NCBI GenBank assembly: GCA_937960435.1
Contig: CALGPN010000037.1
Coordinates: 1 to 64,000 of the forward strand
Origin: an uncultured Desulfosoma sp.
GTDB lineage: Bacteria; Desulfobacterota; Syntrophobacteria; Syntrophobacterales; DSM-9756
Length of the DNA: 64,000 bases
Reading direction: 5' to 3'
Under the pieces are notes generated by a model. It was not told the origin of the DNA. It did not search any database and saw only the letters and a program-made list of their open reading frames with translations. Below, piece after piece: positions 17,383 through 27,579 of the stretch. Within the stretch, counting starts at the first letter, position 1, and each line of letters opens with the position of its first letter. Both the position numbers and the translations under genes were made by a program.

Positions 17383-18294
17383 ATGGAAAAAGCCGACGTG
17401 GTGATCATCGGAACCGGCCCCGCCGGTCTTCAGGCGGCCATTCATGCGGCCCGAAAGAGAGTGAGAACGGTTGTGGTGGGCAAAACGGCCAAAAGCAGCG
17501 CCTGGCGAGCCCATGTGGAAAACTTTTGCTGCATGCCCCACACGACGGGGCAAGAAATGCTCATTCAGGGGCGGCGCCAAGCCGAACAATTTGGGGCCTT
17601 GTTTGTGGATGAAGATGTGGTTGGGCTTGAAAAGCAGGACGATGTTTTCCTCGTCCATCTGGAATCGGGCCGGGACTTGGAGGCGCGGGCCTTAGTTTTG
17701 GCCATGGGCATTTCTCGCAAAAAGTTGGGTGTCCCCGGGGAAAAGGAATTGTTGGGCAAGGGGGTGAGCTATTGTGTGGAGTGCGACGCCAATTTTTTCC
17801 GCGGCGTTCCCGTAGCCGTGGTGGGGTGCGAAAGCGCCGCCGTTTCGGGAGCCCTCATCCTGCTTTTTACCGCCTCCGAAGTGCATCTCGTGTGCGAGAG
17901 GCTCCAAGTGGCGAACACGTTGGCTGAAAAGCTTCGGGAAAGCGCCGTTCAGGTGCACGAGGGCCTCACGGTGATCCGGATCGAAGGCACGGACGCGGTG
18001 AAAGGCCTTGTCCTCGATGACGGGACGCATCTTCCCGTGGAGGGCGTTTTTATCGAATTGGGCGCCAAGGGCGCCCTGGAACTGGCCACGGCCTTGGGGG
18101 TGGATCTCGATCCCGAAAGCTTTCAGTACATCCTTACCAACAAAAAACAGGAGACCAACGTACCCGGAGTTTACGCCGCCGGCGACATTTGCGGGCCGCC
18201 ATGGCAGATCGCCAAGGCGGTCGGGGAAGGCTGCGTGGCCGGCCTTGAAGCGGCGGACTATGTGCGCCGGCACCTCAGCAAGACGGCGCCTTAA
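17383..18294 (+). CDS. Thioredoxin-reductase-like NAD(P)/FAD oxidoreductase
   Basis: VVIIGTGPAGLQAAIHA, YCVECDANFF, GVYAAGDICG. Confidence 0.82.
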   Translation: MEKADVVIIGTGPAGLQAAIHAARKRVRTVVVGKTAKSSAWRAHVENFCCMPHTTGQEMLIQGRRQAEQFGALFVDEDVVGLEKQDDVFLVHLESGRDLEARALVLAMGISRKKLGVPGEKELLGKGVSYCVECDANFFRGVPVAVVGCESAAVSGALILLFTASEVHLVCERLQVANTLAEKLRESAVQVHEGLTVIRIEGTDAVKGLVLDDGTHLPVEGVFIELGAKGALELATALGVDLDPESFQYILTNKKQETNVPGVYAAGDICGPPWQIAKAVGEGCVAGLEAADYVRRHLSKTAP

Positions 18295-18519
18295 CCGCGT
18301 TCGCACGACATCAAAATTCTGGTGGGGATTGTCGCATATCCTCATGGGCCAGGAAACGACGGTTCATGAGGCCCTTGTCGGCCGAGTACCCGTATGAGTC
18401 TCTCAGAAGGCCCACGAAATGGTGCTTGAGCGGGAGTTCGCGCATCGCTTCGGCGTCTTATGCAGATCAAAGGGTTCCGTCGCAGGGCATAAGGCCTTCC
18501 CCTGGAGCACAGGCACAAG

Positions 18520-19014
18520 TTATGCCGAAAAGCCCGGGGGCGGAGCGGCAGGTTCGGTGCAGGGAGCCGCAAGAAGTCGGGGAATCGTCCGGGCGCGGTA
18601 TCGGAAAATCCAGGCGATGAGCGCCCCGATTCCGGGGCCGGCCCATTCTCCCACGGGATACAAGGGCAGGGCCCACTGTACCCGGTCTTCCATCCACACA
18701 CCGCCCCCGCACGGCTCAAATGTATGCGTGTGCAGCCACAAACGGTATGGGCCACGAATTTGCTCATCCACGAAGCGCCTTGGAGGTTCCCAGACGGCAA
18801 TGCGCGTCGTCCAGCCGAAGGGGATCCCGAAAAGCCTCAGCCGGTAGTCGATGATCGTCCCGGCTCCCATGGGGATGGGCAAAGGCGTGAGAATCCGAAA
18901 ATGGAGTGCCGGCGGGGTGATGCGTTCCAGATTGGCCGCATCGGCAAAGAAGGGAAACACGCGATCGAGGGAATGGCGCAGCAAAATGCGCGTCGCAAAG
19001 GTTCTGACCCGCAT
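18520..19014 (-). CDS. SRPBCC / polyketide-cyclase-like ligand-binding protein
   Basis: FPFFADAANLERITPPALHFRILTPLP, GPYRLWLHTHTFEPCGGGVWMEDRVQWALP; ATG at 19014. Confidence 0.75.
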   Translation of the reverse strand: MRVRTFATRILLRHSLDRVFPFFADAANLERITPPALHFRILTPLPIPMGAGTIIDYRLRLFGIPFGWTTRIAVWEPPRRFVDEQIRGPYRLWLHTHTFEPCGGGVWMEDRVQWALPLYPVGEWAGPGIGALIAWIFRYRARTIPRLLAAPCTEPAAPPPGFSA

Positions 19015-19156
19015 GCCTAGGGCGCGCCCGCCGACTGGAGGGCTCTCGACCGGGGGCCGCCGGCCCTCAAAGGAACGGGGGATCCCCGGATGGTTTCCGG
19101 GAACCGCTGAAGGAAATAGGAAGAACCCCTCGCGGCTCGGCAAGGAGGCGGAACGA

Positions 19157-19624
19157 ATGGAAGAGTTCTTGAAGGAATTTCCCGTGGTCATCGAACTTCC
19201 CGTCGTCTGGGGTGAGATGGACGCTTTCCGGCACGTGAACAACGTGGTCTACTTCCGCTATTTCGAAACGGCCCGAATCGCCTACTTTCGGGCAATGAAT
19301 TACATGGAAATCATGGAGGAAACAGGCATGGGCCCGATTCTCGCCTCGGCCCAATGCCGCTATAGATTCCCCCTCACCTACCCGGACACGGTTTCCGTGG
19401 GAGCTCGCGTCACCGACCTGGAAACAGACCGCTTCCTCATGGTCTATCGCATCGTGAGCCACCGGCATCGGCGGATCGCCGCCGAAGGGGACGCTGTGGT
19501 CGTGTCCTACGACTATCGAAACCGGACCAAAGCGCCCCTGCCCGATGTGGTGCGCCGTTATATTCTCGAACTGGAAAAGAAAACCTCCGAACGGCTTTCC
19601 GAAAACGCCCCGCATGAGGGCTGA
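19157..19624 (+). CDS. Acyl-CoA thioesterase (4HBT hotdog family)
   Basis: VVWGEMDAFRHVNNVVYFRYFETARIAYF. Confidence 0.88.
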   Translation: MEEFLKEFPVVIELPVVWGEMDAFRHVNNVVYFRYFETARIAYFRAMNYMEIMEETGMGPILASAQCRYRFPLTYPDTVSVGARVTDLETDRFLMVYRIVSHRHRRIAAEGDAVVVSYDYRNRTKAPLPDVVRRYILELEKKTSERLSENAPHEG

Positions 19625-19760
19625 TTCCCTAAGCCTGAGGGCCGCGCGCCGCTCAGATGTGACGCCGGGCCTCCCGGGAAACATTCCTTTTCCGAAGCCC
19701 CGGCGCCGGTGGACTCCGGGACGCTCGCGCGTCCCCGGTGTCATCTCTCTTTCGGCCCGG

Positions 19761-20573
19761 TTATCCGGCCTCGGCGATTTGGGTTGAAATTACCCCGTAG
19801 GGCAACGCCACGGTGGCTTTCAAAAGCACTGTGGGGTGGTCCACCGCGGTCCAGATACGGGCCGAAGATTTTTCCAAAACGTGGGGTTTTCCGGAAACCA
19901 CCTTCACTTTCACGTCCCAGAACTCGGCGGTCTGATTCCCAGCCGGTGTGGCGACATCTTCGCGCCCAGCGGGAATCATGCGCACCTCGAACACCCTCTT
20001 GCCGTCCGTGATGGACAGGGAGGACGGCCTCTGCGCCGCCCCGAGAAAACGGTAGACGCCCCCCAGAGGATCGACGGTTCCTGCAGGGACGGGCATGGTT
20101 CGCCGATGCCTCCCATTCTTGAACACTTCCACGCCGGCATTCTTTTCGCCGAAAATCAGGAGCTCCGTGTTTGGCTTGGCGCGCCCTGCCCGGGTTTCTT
20201 CCCAATACCGCAAAGCCCCGAGGCTTTCGGCGAGAAGCCGGGATTCGGCGTCGATTTTCATGGGGTAGACGGCGTCCATGAGCGATTCGGTTCGACCGGC
20301 CAACATCACCAGGGCTTCGTCTCCTGCCCGGGCGACCCGCAGGGTGACTTTTCCTGCAGGCATGCCGTTCCAAAAAATGCTATACGAGAAACTTCGGGGA
20401 GAGCTGCCGGATGTTGAAGCGTTTTCCACCGAGCGTGCCTCGGGGGACGTCGCGAGCATGAAAAGGACTGCCAGCGCCAGGAGGACCGCATCATGTCCGT
20501 AACCCGGCTTGTGTTGACCACAGCGGCTTTTTACGGAATCTATTGCGGGCTTCTTTTCGTTTTTCAACGCCAT
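19761..20573 (-). CDS. DUF3108-like exported protein
   Basis: FSYSIFWNGMPAGKVTLRV...YPMKIDAESRLL; start codon uncertain (20573 would overlap the divergent gene). Confidence 0.6.
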   Translation of the reverse strand: MALKNEKKPAIDSVKSRCGQHKPGYGHDAVLLALAVLFMLATSPEARSVENASTSGSSPRSFSYSIFWNGMPAGKVTLRVARAGDEALVMLAGRTESLMDAVYPMKIDAESRLLAESLGALRYWEETRAGRAKPNTELLIFGEKNAGVEVFKNGRHRRTMPVPAGTVDPLGGVYRFLGAAQRPSSLSITDGKRVFEVRMIPAGREDVATPAGNQTAEFWDVKVKVVSGKPHVLEKSSARIWTAVDHPTVLLKATVALPYGVISTQIAEAG

Positions 20574-21302
20574 CTCATCTTCCCCGCCCTTTTTGTGGGC
20601 AGTCCTCAATTTCCTTCTCCTTCGACGCCCATGGAACGCCTCTGGGTGGACATTCCCGGCGCTCGCGTGGAAGGTTGGCTCCTGCTGAGCCCCACTGCTG
20701 AAGGGAAGCGAAAACCGCTTGTTTTGTTCGCCCATGGGAACGGCGAACTTATCGACATCTGGCCGGAGACCTTTCAGAGCCTCACCCGGCGCGGTCTCCA
20801 CGTGCTTCTCGTGGAATATCCCGGCTACGGCCGATCCACGGGAAAACCGTCCCAGAAATCCATCACCGAAGCGCTTTGCGCCGCTTATGACCGGATCGTC
20901 GCTCGGTCGGACGTGGATCCTTCCCGGATTATTCTCATGGGCCGATCCATCGGAGGCGGCGCCGCATGCGCCGTGGCGGCCGAAAGACCTTCGGCGGCCC
21001 TCGTTCTCCTGTCCACCTTTACGAGCCTGCGTCCTTTCGCCCGCCGGTACTTGGCGCCGAGCTTTCTCCTCCGCGACCCCTTTGACAACCTAGCGGTCGT
21101 GTCGTCTTACCGTGGCCCCGTGCTCATCGTGCATGGAAAACATGACACCGTGGTCCCTTACAGCCATGGGAAGGCCCTGGCCGAAGCCGCCCCTTCGGGC
21201 CGGCTCATCACGTACGACGCCGATCATAACGACTGTCCCCCGGACTGGGAAGTTTTCTTCGATGCGCTGACGGACTTTCTTAAGGGCGTGCATGTGCTTT
21301 GA
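20493..21302 (+). CDS. Alpha/beta hydrolase
   Basis: FAHGNGE, LVEYPGYGRSTG, GRSIGGGAA, GKHDTVVP. Confidence 0.88.
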   Translation: MSVTRLVLTTAAFYGIYCGLLFVFQRHLIFPALFVGSPQFPSPSTPMERLWVDIPGARVEGWLLLSPTAEGKRKPLVLFAHGNGELIDIWPETFQSLTRRGLHVLLVEYPGYGRSTGKPSQKSITEALCAAYDRIVARSDVDPSRIILMGRSIGGGAACAVAAERPSAALVLLSTFTSLRPFARRYLAPSFLLRDPFDNLAVVSSYRGPVLIVHGKHDTVVPYSHGKALAEAAPSGRLITYDADHNDCPPDWEVFFDALTDFLKGVHVL

Positions 21303-21464
21303 AGGTTTAAAGCGATTCCCGCCATGCCCGCCCCCGTGGATCGACTTTTCTCCTTCGAAAATTCGGGCTTTCTGAGTATAAGAAATACAAAAGCTTTCCA
21401 GGCAAGAGGTGATTCAGCTCCTTAGGCCACTCCCACGACCGCCCCCTCATGGAAAGAGGCTGCC

Positions 21465-22373
21465 ATGGACTGGAACCTTTTCTCCCTCAAGGTTTTTTCG
21501 GAAGTCGCTCGGCAGAAGAATTTTACGAAGGCGGCAAAAATCTTGGGACTGACCCAACCGGCTGTGAGCCTTCAGGTGCAGAACCTGGAAAAACAATTGG
21601 GCTGTCCCCTGTTGATTCGAAACAGGACGGGCGAGATGACGCTTACGGAAGCAGGTCAAGTGGTTTTGCGCTATATGGAAAACATTGAAAGAGTTTTTCA
21701 GAATCTTCGAAGAGACCTGGAACCCTGGAGCTCGGCCCGGAACCAGGTGGCCATCGGCTGCTGCTGCATCGCCGGCGAGCACATCGTGCCCTCTTACACG
21801 GTGGCTTTTCGCCGTATTCGGCCCAACACTACGGTGCAATGTCACGTGGGACGATGCGTCGACATATTCGGCCGCGTTCTCGACGGTTCCCTGGATGTGG
21901 CCATTGCGGGCATCCCGCCCCGCGACCCTCGGCTCGTGCATGTGCCCTTCGTCCAAATGCCTTTAGCATGCTTTGAAGCCCGACGGGACTCTTCACGACG
22001 GCGCCTGTCCATCAAAGACCTGATTTTGGAACCTGTGGTCCTTCGCGAGGAGGGCTCTGGAACCCGAGTCGCCTTTGCAAAATTTCTCGAACAGCACGGC
22101 CTGGCCCTGGATAGGTGCCCTATTGCCGCCACCTCTGAAAGCAACGAAGCCCTCAAGGAAATGGTCGCCAAAGGCATGGGCTGGTCTATCTTGCCCACTG
22201 TGGTTATTCAAAAAGAGCTGGAGCAAGGACGATTGAGCCTCATCGAACTTATGGAAGGCTGCCCGGTGCAGGATTTTTTTGTCGTCTACCGAAAACACGC
22301 CCTTTTGAACGGTCCTCAAAAGGAATTTGTGCATCTGTTGCTGCAAGAACCCTACCTCCACCACGTGCCCTGA
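21465..22373 (+). CDS. LysR-family transcriptional regulator
   Basis: N-terminal HTH FSEVARQKNFTKAAKILGLTQPAVSLQVQNLEKQLGCPLLIR. Confidence 0.92.
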   Translation: MDWNLFSLKVFSEVARQKNFTKAAKILGLTQPAVSLQVQNLEKQLGCPLLIRNRTGEMTLTEAGQVVLRYMENIERVFQNLRRDLEPWSSARNQVAIGCCCIAGEHIVPSYTVAFRRIRPNTTVQCHVGRCVDIFGRVLDGSLDVAIAGIPPRDPRLVHVPFVQMPLACFEARRDSSRRRLSIKDLILEPVVLREEGSGTRVAFAKFLEQHGLALDRCPIAATSESNEALKEMVAKGMGWSILPTVVIQKELEQGRLSLIELMEGCPVQDFFVVYRKHALLNGPQKEFVHLLLQEPYLHHVP

Positions 22374-22720
22374 AAGGGGACTTCTCTGATGCACCATAAA
22401 GCCGGCTTATAAGGTCAAAGGAATTTTCAATTAGACATCCCTCCCTGCGCCGATTATCGGTAAAAGCGTGGGGGCGCTGTCGTGGGCCATGCATGAGGCC
22501 TTCTTCACGTCCGGTGTCTTCCCCGCGCATTGTCCCTTCCTCACACTGCATCCATTCTCCACGAACCCCCTCTCTTCGTAAGATCCTACGCATCGCCATG
22601 CGGCTTCGGCGCACTCCATTCACTTCATGGAACTTTGGGGTGAATCCCGCGTCTCACAACAAGTCCCGCACCCAGTCCGAGGGTGCAGGGTGCGGGCCGA
22701 AAGGGAAAGGAGGGAGATTT

Positions 22721-24925
22721 ATGGCACCATTGAGCCGGCGCGAGTTCCTGCAATGGACCACGGGAGGGGTAGCGGCCGCAGCCCTTTCCGATTGGGTCTT
22801 TTTCAAGAAAATCTTGTGGGCGACTCCGGAAGAAGGGGAAAAGCTTTTCTATCATTCATGCCACATTTGCGACTGCAACTGCGGCATGATCTATCAAATG
22901 AAAAACGGGCGCATTGTGGAGATGCGCGGCAACCCGGCAGATAAGCTCGGTGCCGCCGGAAAGCTGTGCGTCAAAGGATATTCCACGCCTCGCCTTTATC
23001 ACGATCCGTGTCGGTTATCCCATCCGCTGCAACGGACAAACCCTCGAAAAGGCCGAGACCAAGACCCGGCCTGGAAAATCATCACATGGGACGAAGCGTT
23101 CAATCTTGTGGGGGAGCAATTTCGGCGTGCCTACGATCAGTACGGCCCGGAGTCTATCCTCCTGTTTGCCCGTGCAAAGCCCTGGGACTCCCATCTCCAA
23201 TATGCCATCGGCACACCCAACCAATTATGTCACGTGGATACCTGCTACATCAACCACGAGGTAGCAGGGAAGGCTGTTTCGGGGCAACGCATCTGGGGTT
23301 GGGATTTTTCCCACGCCAAGTACATCGTGGGATTCGGATACGACCAGCCCGGCAAAAGCAAGAACATTCATCAAAGGGAGTTCATGGAAGCCCGCCGCAA
23401 CGGCGCCAAGATCGTTATTTTTGACCCGAGACTCTCCGAAACCGCTCAAAAAGCCGACCTGTGGATTCCCATCCGGCCGGGCACGGACTTGGCGGCACTT
23501 CTCGCCATGATCCACGTGATCATCGATCAAGGGCTATACGATAAGGGGTTCGTCGAAAAATACACGGTCGGCTTCGACAAACTCAAACCCCATGTGGCCA
23601 AATACACACCCCAATGGGCGGAAAAGATCTGCGACGTTCCGGCCCAGACCCTTGTTCAGATCGCCCGGGAATTCGGCTCCATTCGCCCGGCGACCCTGGC
23701 CTATCACAAGCGGGATGCAGGCGGCCCCGTTTTCATGAATTCCTTCCAAACCGCCCATGCCATGCTTGTCCTCCAAGCCCTCGTGGGGTCCTTGGACCGA
23801 CCGGGAGGGCTCTATTTTTCCCGAACACCGAAACTGCCTTCCATCAAAGACGTCTATCAACTCTCCTATCCCGATCTCCAAGGAAAAGCGCGTTTTGACG
23901 ACCCCGAAAACCTGACCCCTCTGGCGTTCAAAGCCCAAAAAGCGGGATTCAGCACGGCCGCCGACGCCATTTTGAATGACGCCAAACCCCACGTCGCACT
24001 CTTCCACAGCTACAACACGACCTCCTTTTCAAACCCGCAGCGTTTTGAACAGGCCTTGAAAAAATTGGACTTCATCGTCAACGTGGACATGTATCTCACG
24101 GAACTGGGCATGTATGCCGACGTCGTTTTGCCGGAAAACCTCTGGATCGAGAGCAGCGGCTTTACGGAGCGAAGCTACCAAGCCGAAAGACCGCAAATCC
24201 TCTTGGACGAAGGAGCGCCTAAGCTCCACGACACGAAAAGTTACGGCGAAATTGTCAACGGCATTCTCGCCGCCATGAAGCTCTACGATTTCGTCGTAGA
24301 CCCCAAAAAGTTCACGCCGGCTCAGCTGAAGGCTTTGGGTCTGGACAAGGACACGCTGCGTCAAGCGGGTGGAGTGTTTGACAGCGGAGAACCCTTTAAG
24401 CCCACCGAACAGTTCAAAACGCCCAGCGGCAAGATCGAACTCTACAGCACCGTTTTGGAACAAGCCGGACATGCCCCCATGCCCGAATGGGTGGAACCCG
24501 CCGTCAAGCCGACCTCGGAATACCCGTATTATGTTGTCACCCATCACCTCCCCTGGATGCGGATGTTGAAAAACGCCAACGACCCCATCCTCAAGGACCT
24601 CCAGTGCGAAAACAAAGCCCATATCCATCCTTCCGTGGCGCAAAAGCTGGGGGTTAAGGAGAAAGATTTCGTATGGCTGGAGACTCCCGTGGGCCGCATC
24701 AAACTCAAAGTGGCCGTCACCGAGGGCATTCGTCCCGACACTGTGATGACCGAACACGGGTTCGGCATTTGGGCGAAAGGCCGATGCCAGGGCTTTGGTT
24801 GGGGACAAAACGAAGGGGAAATTCTTCCCGACAGAACCCTTGCGGAGATGAAACGATGGAAACGGCATGCCGCAGGCCGAGGAGTGGGAATCTGCGATAC
24901 GACGGTGCGCATCACCAAGGCCTAA
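22721..24925 (+). CDS. TAT-exported molybdopterin oxidoreductase (DMSO reductase family, PsrA/PhsA-like)
   Basis: SRREFLQW TAT motif, CHICDCNCGM...GKLCVKG 4Fe-4S motif, HVDTCYINHEV putative Cys ligand; ATG 22721 with SD aaaggaggg. Confidence 0.88.
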   Translation: MAPLSRREFLQWTTGGVAAAALSDWVFFKKILWATPEEGEKLFYHSCHICDCNCGMIYQMKNGRIVEMRGNPADKLGAAGKLCVKGYSTPRLYHDPCRLSHPLQRTNPRKGRDQDPAWKIITWDEAFNLVGEQFRRAYDQYGPESILLFARAKPWDSHLQYAIGTPNQLCHVDTCYINHEVAGKAVSGQRIWGWDFSHAKYIVGFGYDQPGKSKNIHQREFMEARRNGAKIVIFDPRLSETAQKADLWIPIRPGTDLAALLAMIHVIIDQGLYDKGFVEKYTVGFDKLKPHVAKYTPQWAEKICDVPAQTLVQIAREFGSIRPATLAYHKRDAGGPVFMNSFQTAHAMLVLQALVGSLDRPGGLYFSRTPKLPSIKDVYQLSYPDLQGKARFDDPENLTPLAFKAQKAGFSTAADAILNDAKPHVALFHSYNTTSFSNPQRFEQALKKLDFIVNVDMYLTELGMYADVVLPENLWIESSGFTERSYQAERPQILLDEGAPKLHDTKSYGEIVNGILAAMKLYDFVVDPKKFTPAQLKALGLDKDTLRQAGGVFDSGEPFKPTEQFKTPSGKIELYSTVLEQAGHAPMPEWVEPAVKPTSEYPYYVVTHHLPWMRMLKNANDPILKDLQCENKAHIHPSVAQKLGVKEKDFVWLETPVGRIKLKVAVTEGIRPDTVMTEHGFGIWAKGRCQGFGWGQNEGEILPDRTLAEMKRWKRHAAGRGVGICDTTVRITKA

Positions 24926-24951
24926 CGGGATTGGACAAGGAAAGAGCCCGT

Positions 24952-25566
24952 ATGCTGGCTCCTGTTTTGGCCTGGGCGAAAACGGCCGCACGTTATCCCC
25001 GATCGGCGGACCACATGGAGGCCGTTCTCGAGCTTTCGGAACCTCTTGTGCATTGGCTGGCGGCCGCCCAACCCCTGTTGGAGGAATTCCTGGGCTGGTG
25101 GATCGAGAGTCCGCACGCGGCTCTGGAAGCGCACCAGGTGGAATATACCCGGCTCTTCGTGGCCCGCTGGGGCGGAATCCCTGTTCCCCTTTACGCTTCC
25201 TGGTATTTGGACCGCGAGACCTTCCGGGGCGCCGCGGCGGAGGTTACCGCGGGCTTCTATGAAAAATGGGGACTGGCGTGGCGTGAGACGGATCTCAAGG
25301 CGCCGCCGGATCACCTGGCTGTAGAATTGGAATTTCTGGAGATTCTCTGCCGGGACGTTCTAACCGCGCCCCGCGAGGCGGCCGAGGTCACCTTATCGGC
25401 TTTGGCACTTTGGCAGGAGTTTCGCTCGTCCCATTTCGATCGTTGGGTTCCCTGCTGCGCCGTGGCCATGGGACGACACGCCACCCTGCCCGTTTACAAA
25501 GTCTTGGCGCTGACTCTGACCCATCTCTGCGAGGAGGACCAGGCTCATGAAGGACACCACCCGTGA
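24952..25566 (+). CDS. TorD-like molybdoenzyme maturation chaperone
   Basis: All-helical, EYTRLFV...PLYASWYLD...PPDHLAVELEFLEIL typical of TorD family. Confidence 0.82.
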   Translation: MLAPVLAWAKTAARYPRSADHMEAVLELSEPLVHWLAAAQPLLEEFLGWWIESPHAALEAHQVEYTRLFVARWGGIPVPLYASWYLDRETFRGAAAEVTAGFYEKWGLAWRETDLKAPPDHLAVELEFLEILCRDVLTAPREAAEVTLSALALWQEFRSSHFDRWVPCCAVAMGRHATLPVYKVLALTLTHLCEEDQAHEGHHP

Positions 25567-26161
25567 TCGATACGTTATGGTCTACAATGCGGATTTGTGC
25601 ATCGGATGCGGCGCGTGCAGCATCGAATGCCGCCGCTACTACGGTTTGGATGAAAAAGGGAGTTTCCGGGTGCGGATCGAAACCAAGGAAACCGGAACGT
25701 TTCCCGATGTGACCCTGGAGCATGTGCGGGTGTCCTGCGCCCATTGCGCCAACGCCGAATGCATCAAGGAATGCCCGACAGGGGCCACTTTCCGTGCCGA
25801 AGACGGCTTCGTGCTCATCACCCAGGAGCGATGCATCGGCTGCGGCGCCTGCGTCGACGCCTGTCCGTACGGGGCTCGCTACATGCGCCAAGTGGGTCAA
25901 ATGCTCAAGGCCGACAAATGTGCGTGGTGCTATGCGAGGGTCTATGAAGGGGGAAAACCGGTGTGCGTCGAAAAATGCATCACCGGGGCTCTTGTCTTCG
26001 GTCTTTCCTCGGATCCGGTCATCAAGGCGGCCTTGGAAGAACCCGGCACGGACGTCTATCACCCCGAATACAACACGAAACCTCAACTGTACCGCAAGAC
26101 CGTGCGACTGCGGCAAAAAGACGTCAAAGTGCTGGTCCGAATCCCGCAGCCCATGGCTTGA
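25547..26161 (+). CDS. Ferredoxin-like 4Fe-4S electron-transfer subunit
   Basis: CIGCGACSIEC, CAHCANAECIKECP, CIGCGACVDACP, CAWC..CVEKC. Confidence 0.92.
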   Translation: MKDTTRDRYVMVYNADLCIGCGACSIECRRYYGLDEKGSFRVRIETKETGTFPDVTLEHVRVSCAHCANAECIKECPTGATFRAEDGFVLITQERCIGCGACVDACPYGARYMRQVGQMLKADKCAWCYARVYEGGKPVCVEKCITGALVFGLSSDPVIKAALEEPGTDVYHPEYNTKPQLYRKTVRLRQKDVKVLVRIPQPMA

Positions 26162-26220
26162 CGCCCGGCCCGCTTTTGGCAGCCGGTTGCGGTCCGCAGA
26201 CGTGGGAAGGCCTCGCGGCA

Positions 26221-27561
26221 TCACCCTTCCAAGGCGGCCGCCAGGACTTCCATGGGGTGGTACACGGGAAGGTCAAGGAGGTGCTGGAACTGAAGGCGGC
26301 AACTGAGGCAGTCCGTGACGACGGCTTCAGGAGCCGCTTTCCTTATTTTCTCTATAAGAGAAGCCCCCAGCTGCATGGAGGCATCGTAAAAATTCTTTTT
26401 GTAACCCAAACTTCCTCCCATGCCGCAACAGTCGGTGCTGCTCCCGATGAGTTCCAGCTGGAGGCCGGGAATCTTTCGAAGGATTTTAGCATAAGGGGTG
26501 CCGATTCCCTGCTCCCTTTGATGGCACGGAGCGTAATAGACCCATCGTCCTTTGAGGGGGCGAAGTGGGCCGGGAAATCCCCCTTCCGCGAGACGTCGGG
26601 CCAAATACTCGCCGGCATCAAAAACAGAGTCGGCAAGGCGGAGGCGTTCCGACGGGTCTAACGCCGAAAAGGCGTCATCAGCCAGGGAGCTGGCCCCGTA
26701 ATTCGGGGAAGAGGCTTCGCCGTGGCGTCCCGAGTCTGTGCATCCTGTGGCAAGACAAGCGTTTTCCTTGAGGATCCCTTTCATGAAATAACCGCATGTG
26801 GGACATGAACAAACAATGTCGAATCCCTCGCCGGCCAAACCTAGAAGCCTCTCCATATTGGCCCGAATGCGCCGAAGGCTTCGCGCCATATCGCCTTCCA
26901 CCACCGTGGGCATGCCGCAACACTCTTGCGGCGGCACATAAACGGCCAATCCAAACCGTTGGAAAACGGCCGTGACGGCACGGGCGACCTCCGGAAAGAG
27001 ATAAGCCGCCGTGCACCCGCTAAAATAGGCGATCCGCCGAGTGCCCGCTTGCGCCGGCGGTTTACGGTCCAGGCCGCGGCGGGCCGCCCAGGAAAAAAAA
27101 TTCTCGGCGGCAAGCGGCGGCAGTGTCCGCTGGGGATGCAACTCAAAGAACTTCTGAAAAAGCCGACGCACCACGGGAAGAGAAAAAAGAGCGTTAAGGG
27201 CTTTGGGCGCGATACGCCCAAGGCGTCCGAAGGTCTGGAGGTCGGACAGGACACGGGCGCCCGGCTTTATCCCTTCGTCTTGCACCCGCGCCGCTTTGGC
27301 CTGAATCACGTTCGCCCGCACATCGGGGCACGGACACAAGCCGCACAAGGTGCAACGGTCCGTCACGTCCCGAAGGGCATCGGCACGGAGCGACTGCTTT
27401 TTTGTCAGGGCCTCATCGTAGCGCCTATAAATTTCAGGAAAGACCAAACAGCTCTCATCCATGAGGAAGCGGCAGATGTCGCAGTCCGTGCATCCCTCGA
27501 AAAAACGCTGCAGGGGATCTTGAGCCGCCTGGGGATTCTTTTCGCGTTTGTCGGCATGCAT
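26221..27561 (-). CDS. (Fe-S)-binding protein, HdrD/GlpC-like (CCG domains)
   Basis: CTDCDICRFLMDESC and CTLCGLCPCPD clusters, CCGMPTVVEGD, CSCPTCGYF, CCGMGGSLGYK. Confidence 0.85.
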   Translation of the reverse strand: MHADKREKNPQAAQDPLQRFFEGCTDCDICRFLMDESCLVFPEIYRRYDEALTKKQSLRADALRDVTDRCTLCGLCPCPDVRANVIQAKAARVQDEGIKPGARVLSDLQTFGRLGRIAPKALNALFSLPVVRRLFQKFFELHPQRTLPPLAAENFFSWAARRGLDRKPPAQAGTRRIAYFSGCTAAYLFPEVARAVTAVFQRFGLAVYVPPQECCGMPTVVEGDMARSLRRIRANMERLLGLAGEGFDIVCSCPTCGYFMKGILKENACLATGCTDSGRHGEASSPNYGASSLADDAFSALDPSERLRLADSVFDAGEYLARRLAEGGFPGPLRPLKGRWVYYAPCHQREQGIGTPYAKILRKIPGLQLELIGSSTDCCGMGGSLGYKKNFYDASMQLGASLIEKIRKAAPEAVVTDCLSCRLQFQHLLDLPVYHPMEVLAAALEG

Positions 27562-27579
27562 CCGCAGTTCTCTCTTTGA

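Noticed and set aside
22721-26161. Molybdoenzyme operon as a respiratory arsenate reductase (arrAB) because of the nearby ars island
   Set aside because: Catalytic subunit is about 735 aa and lacks features I can attribute to ArrA; PsrA/PhsA-like is as specific as the sequence supports by eye.
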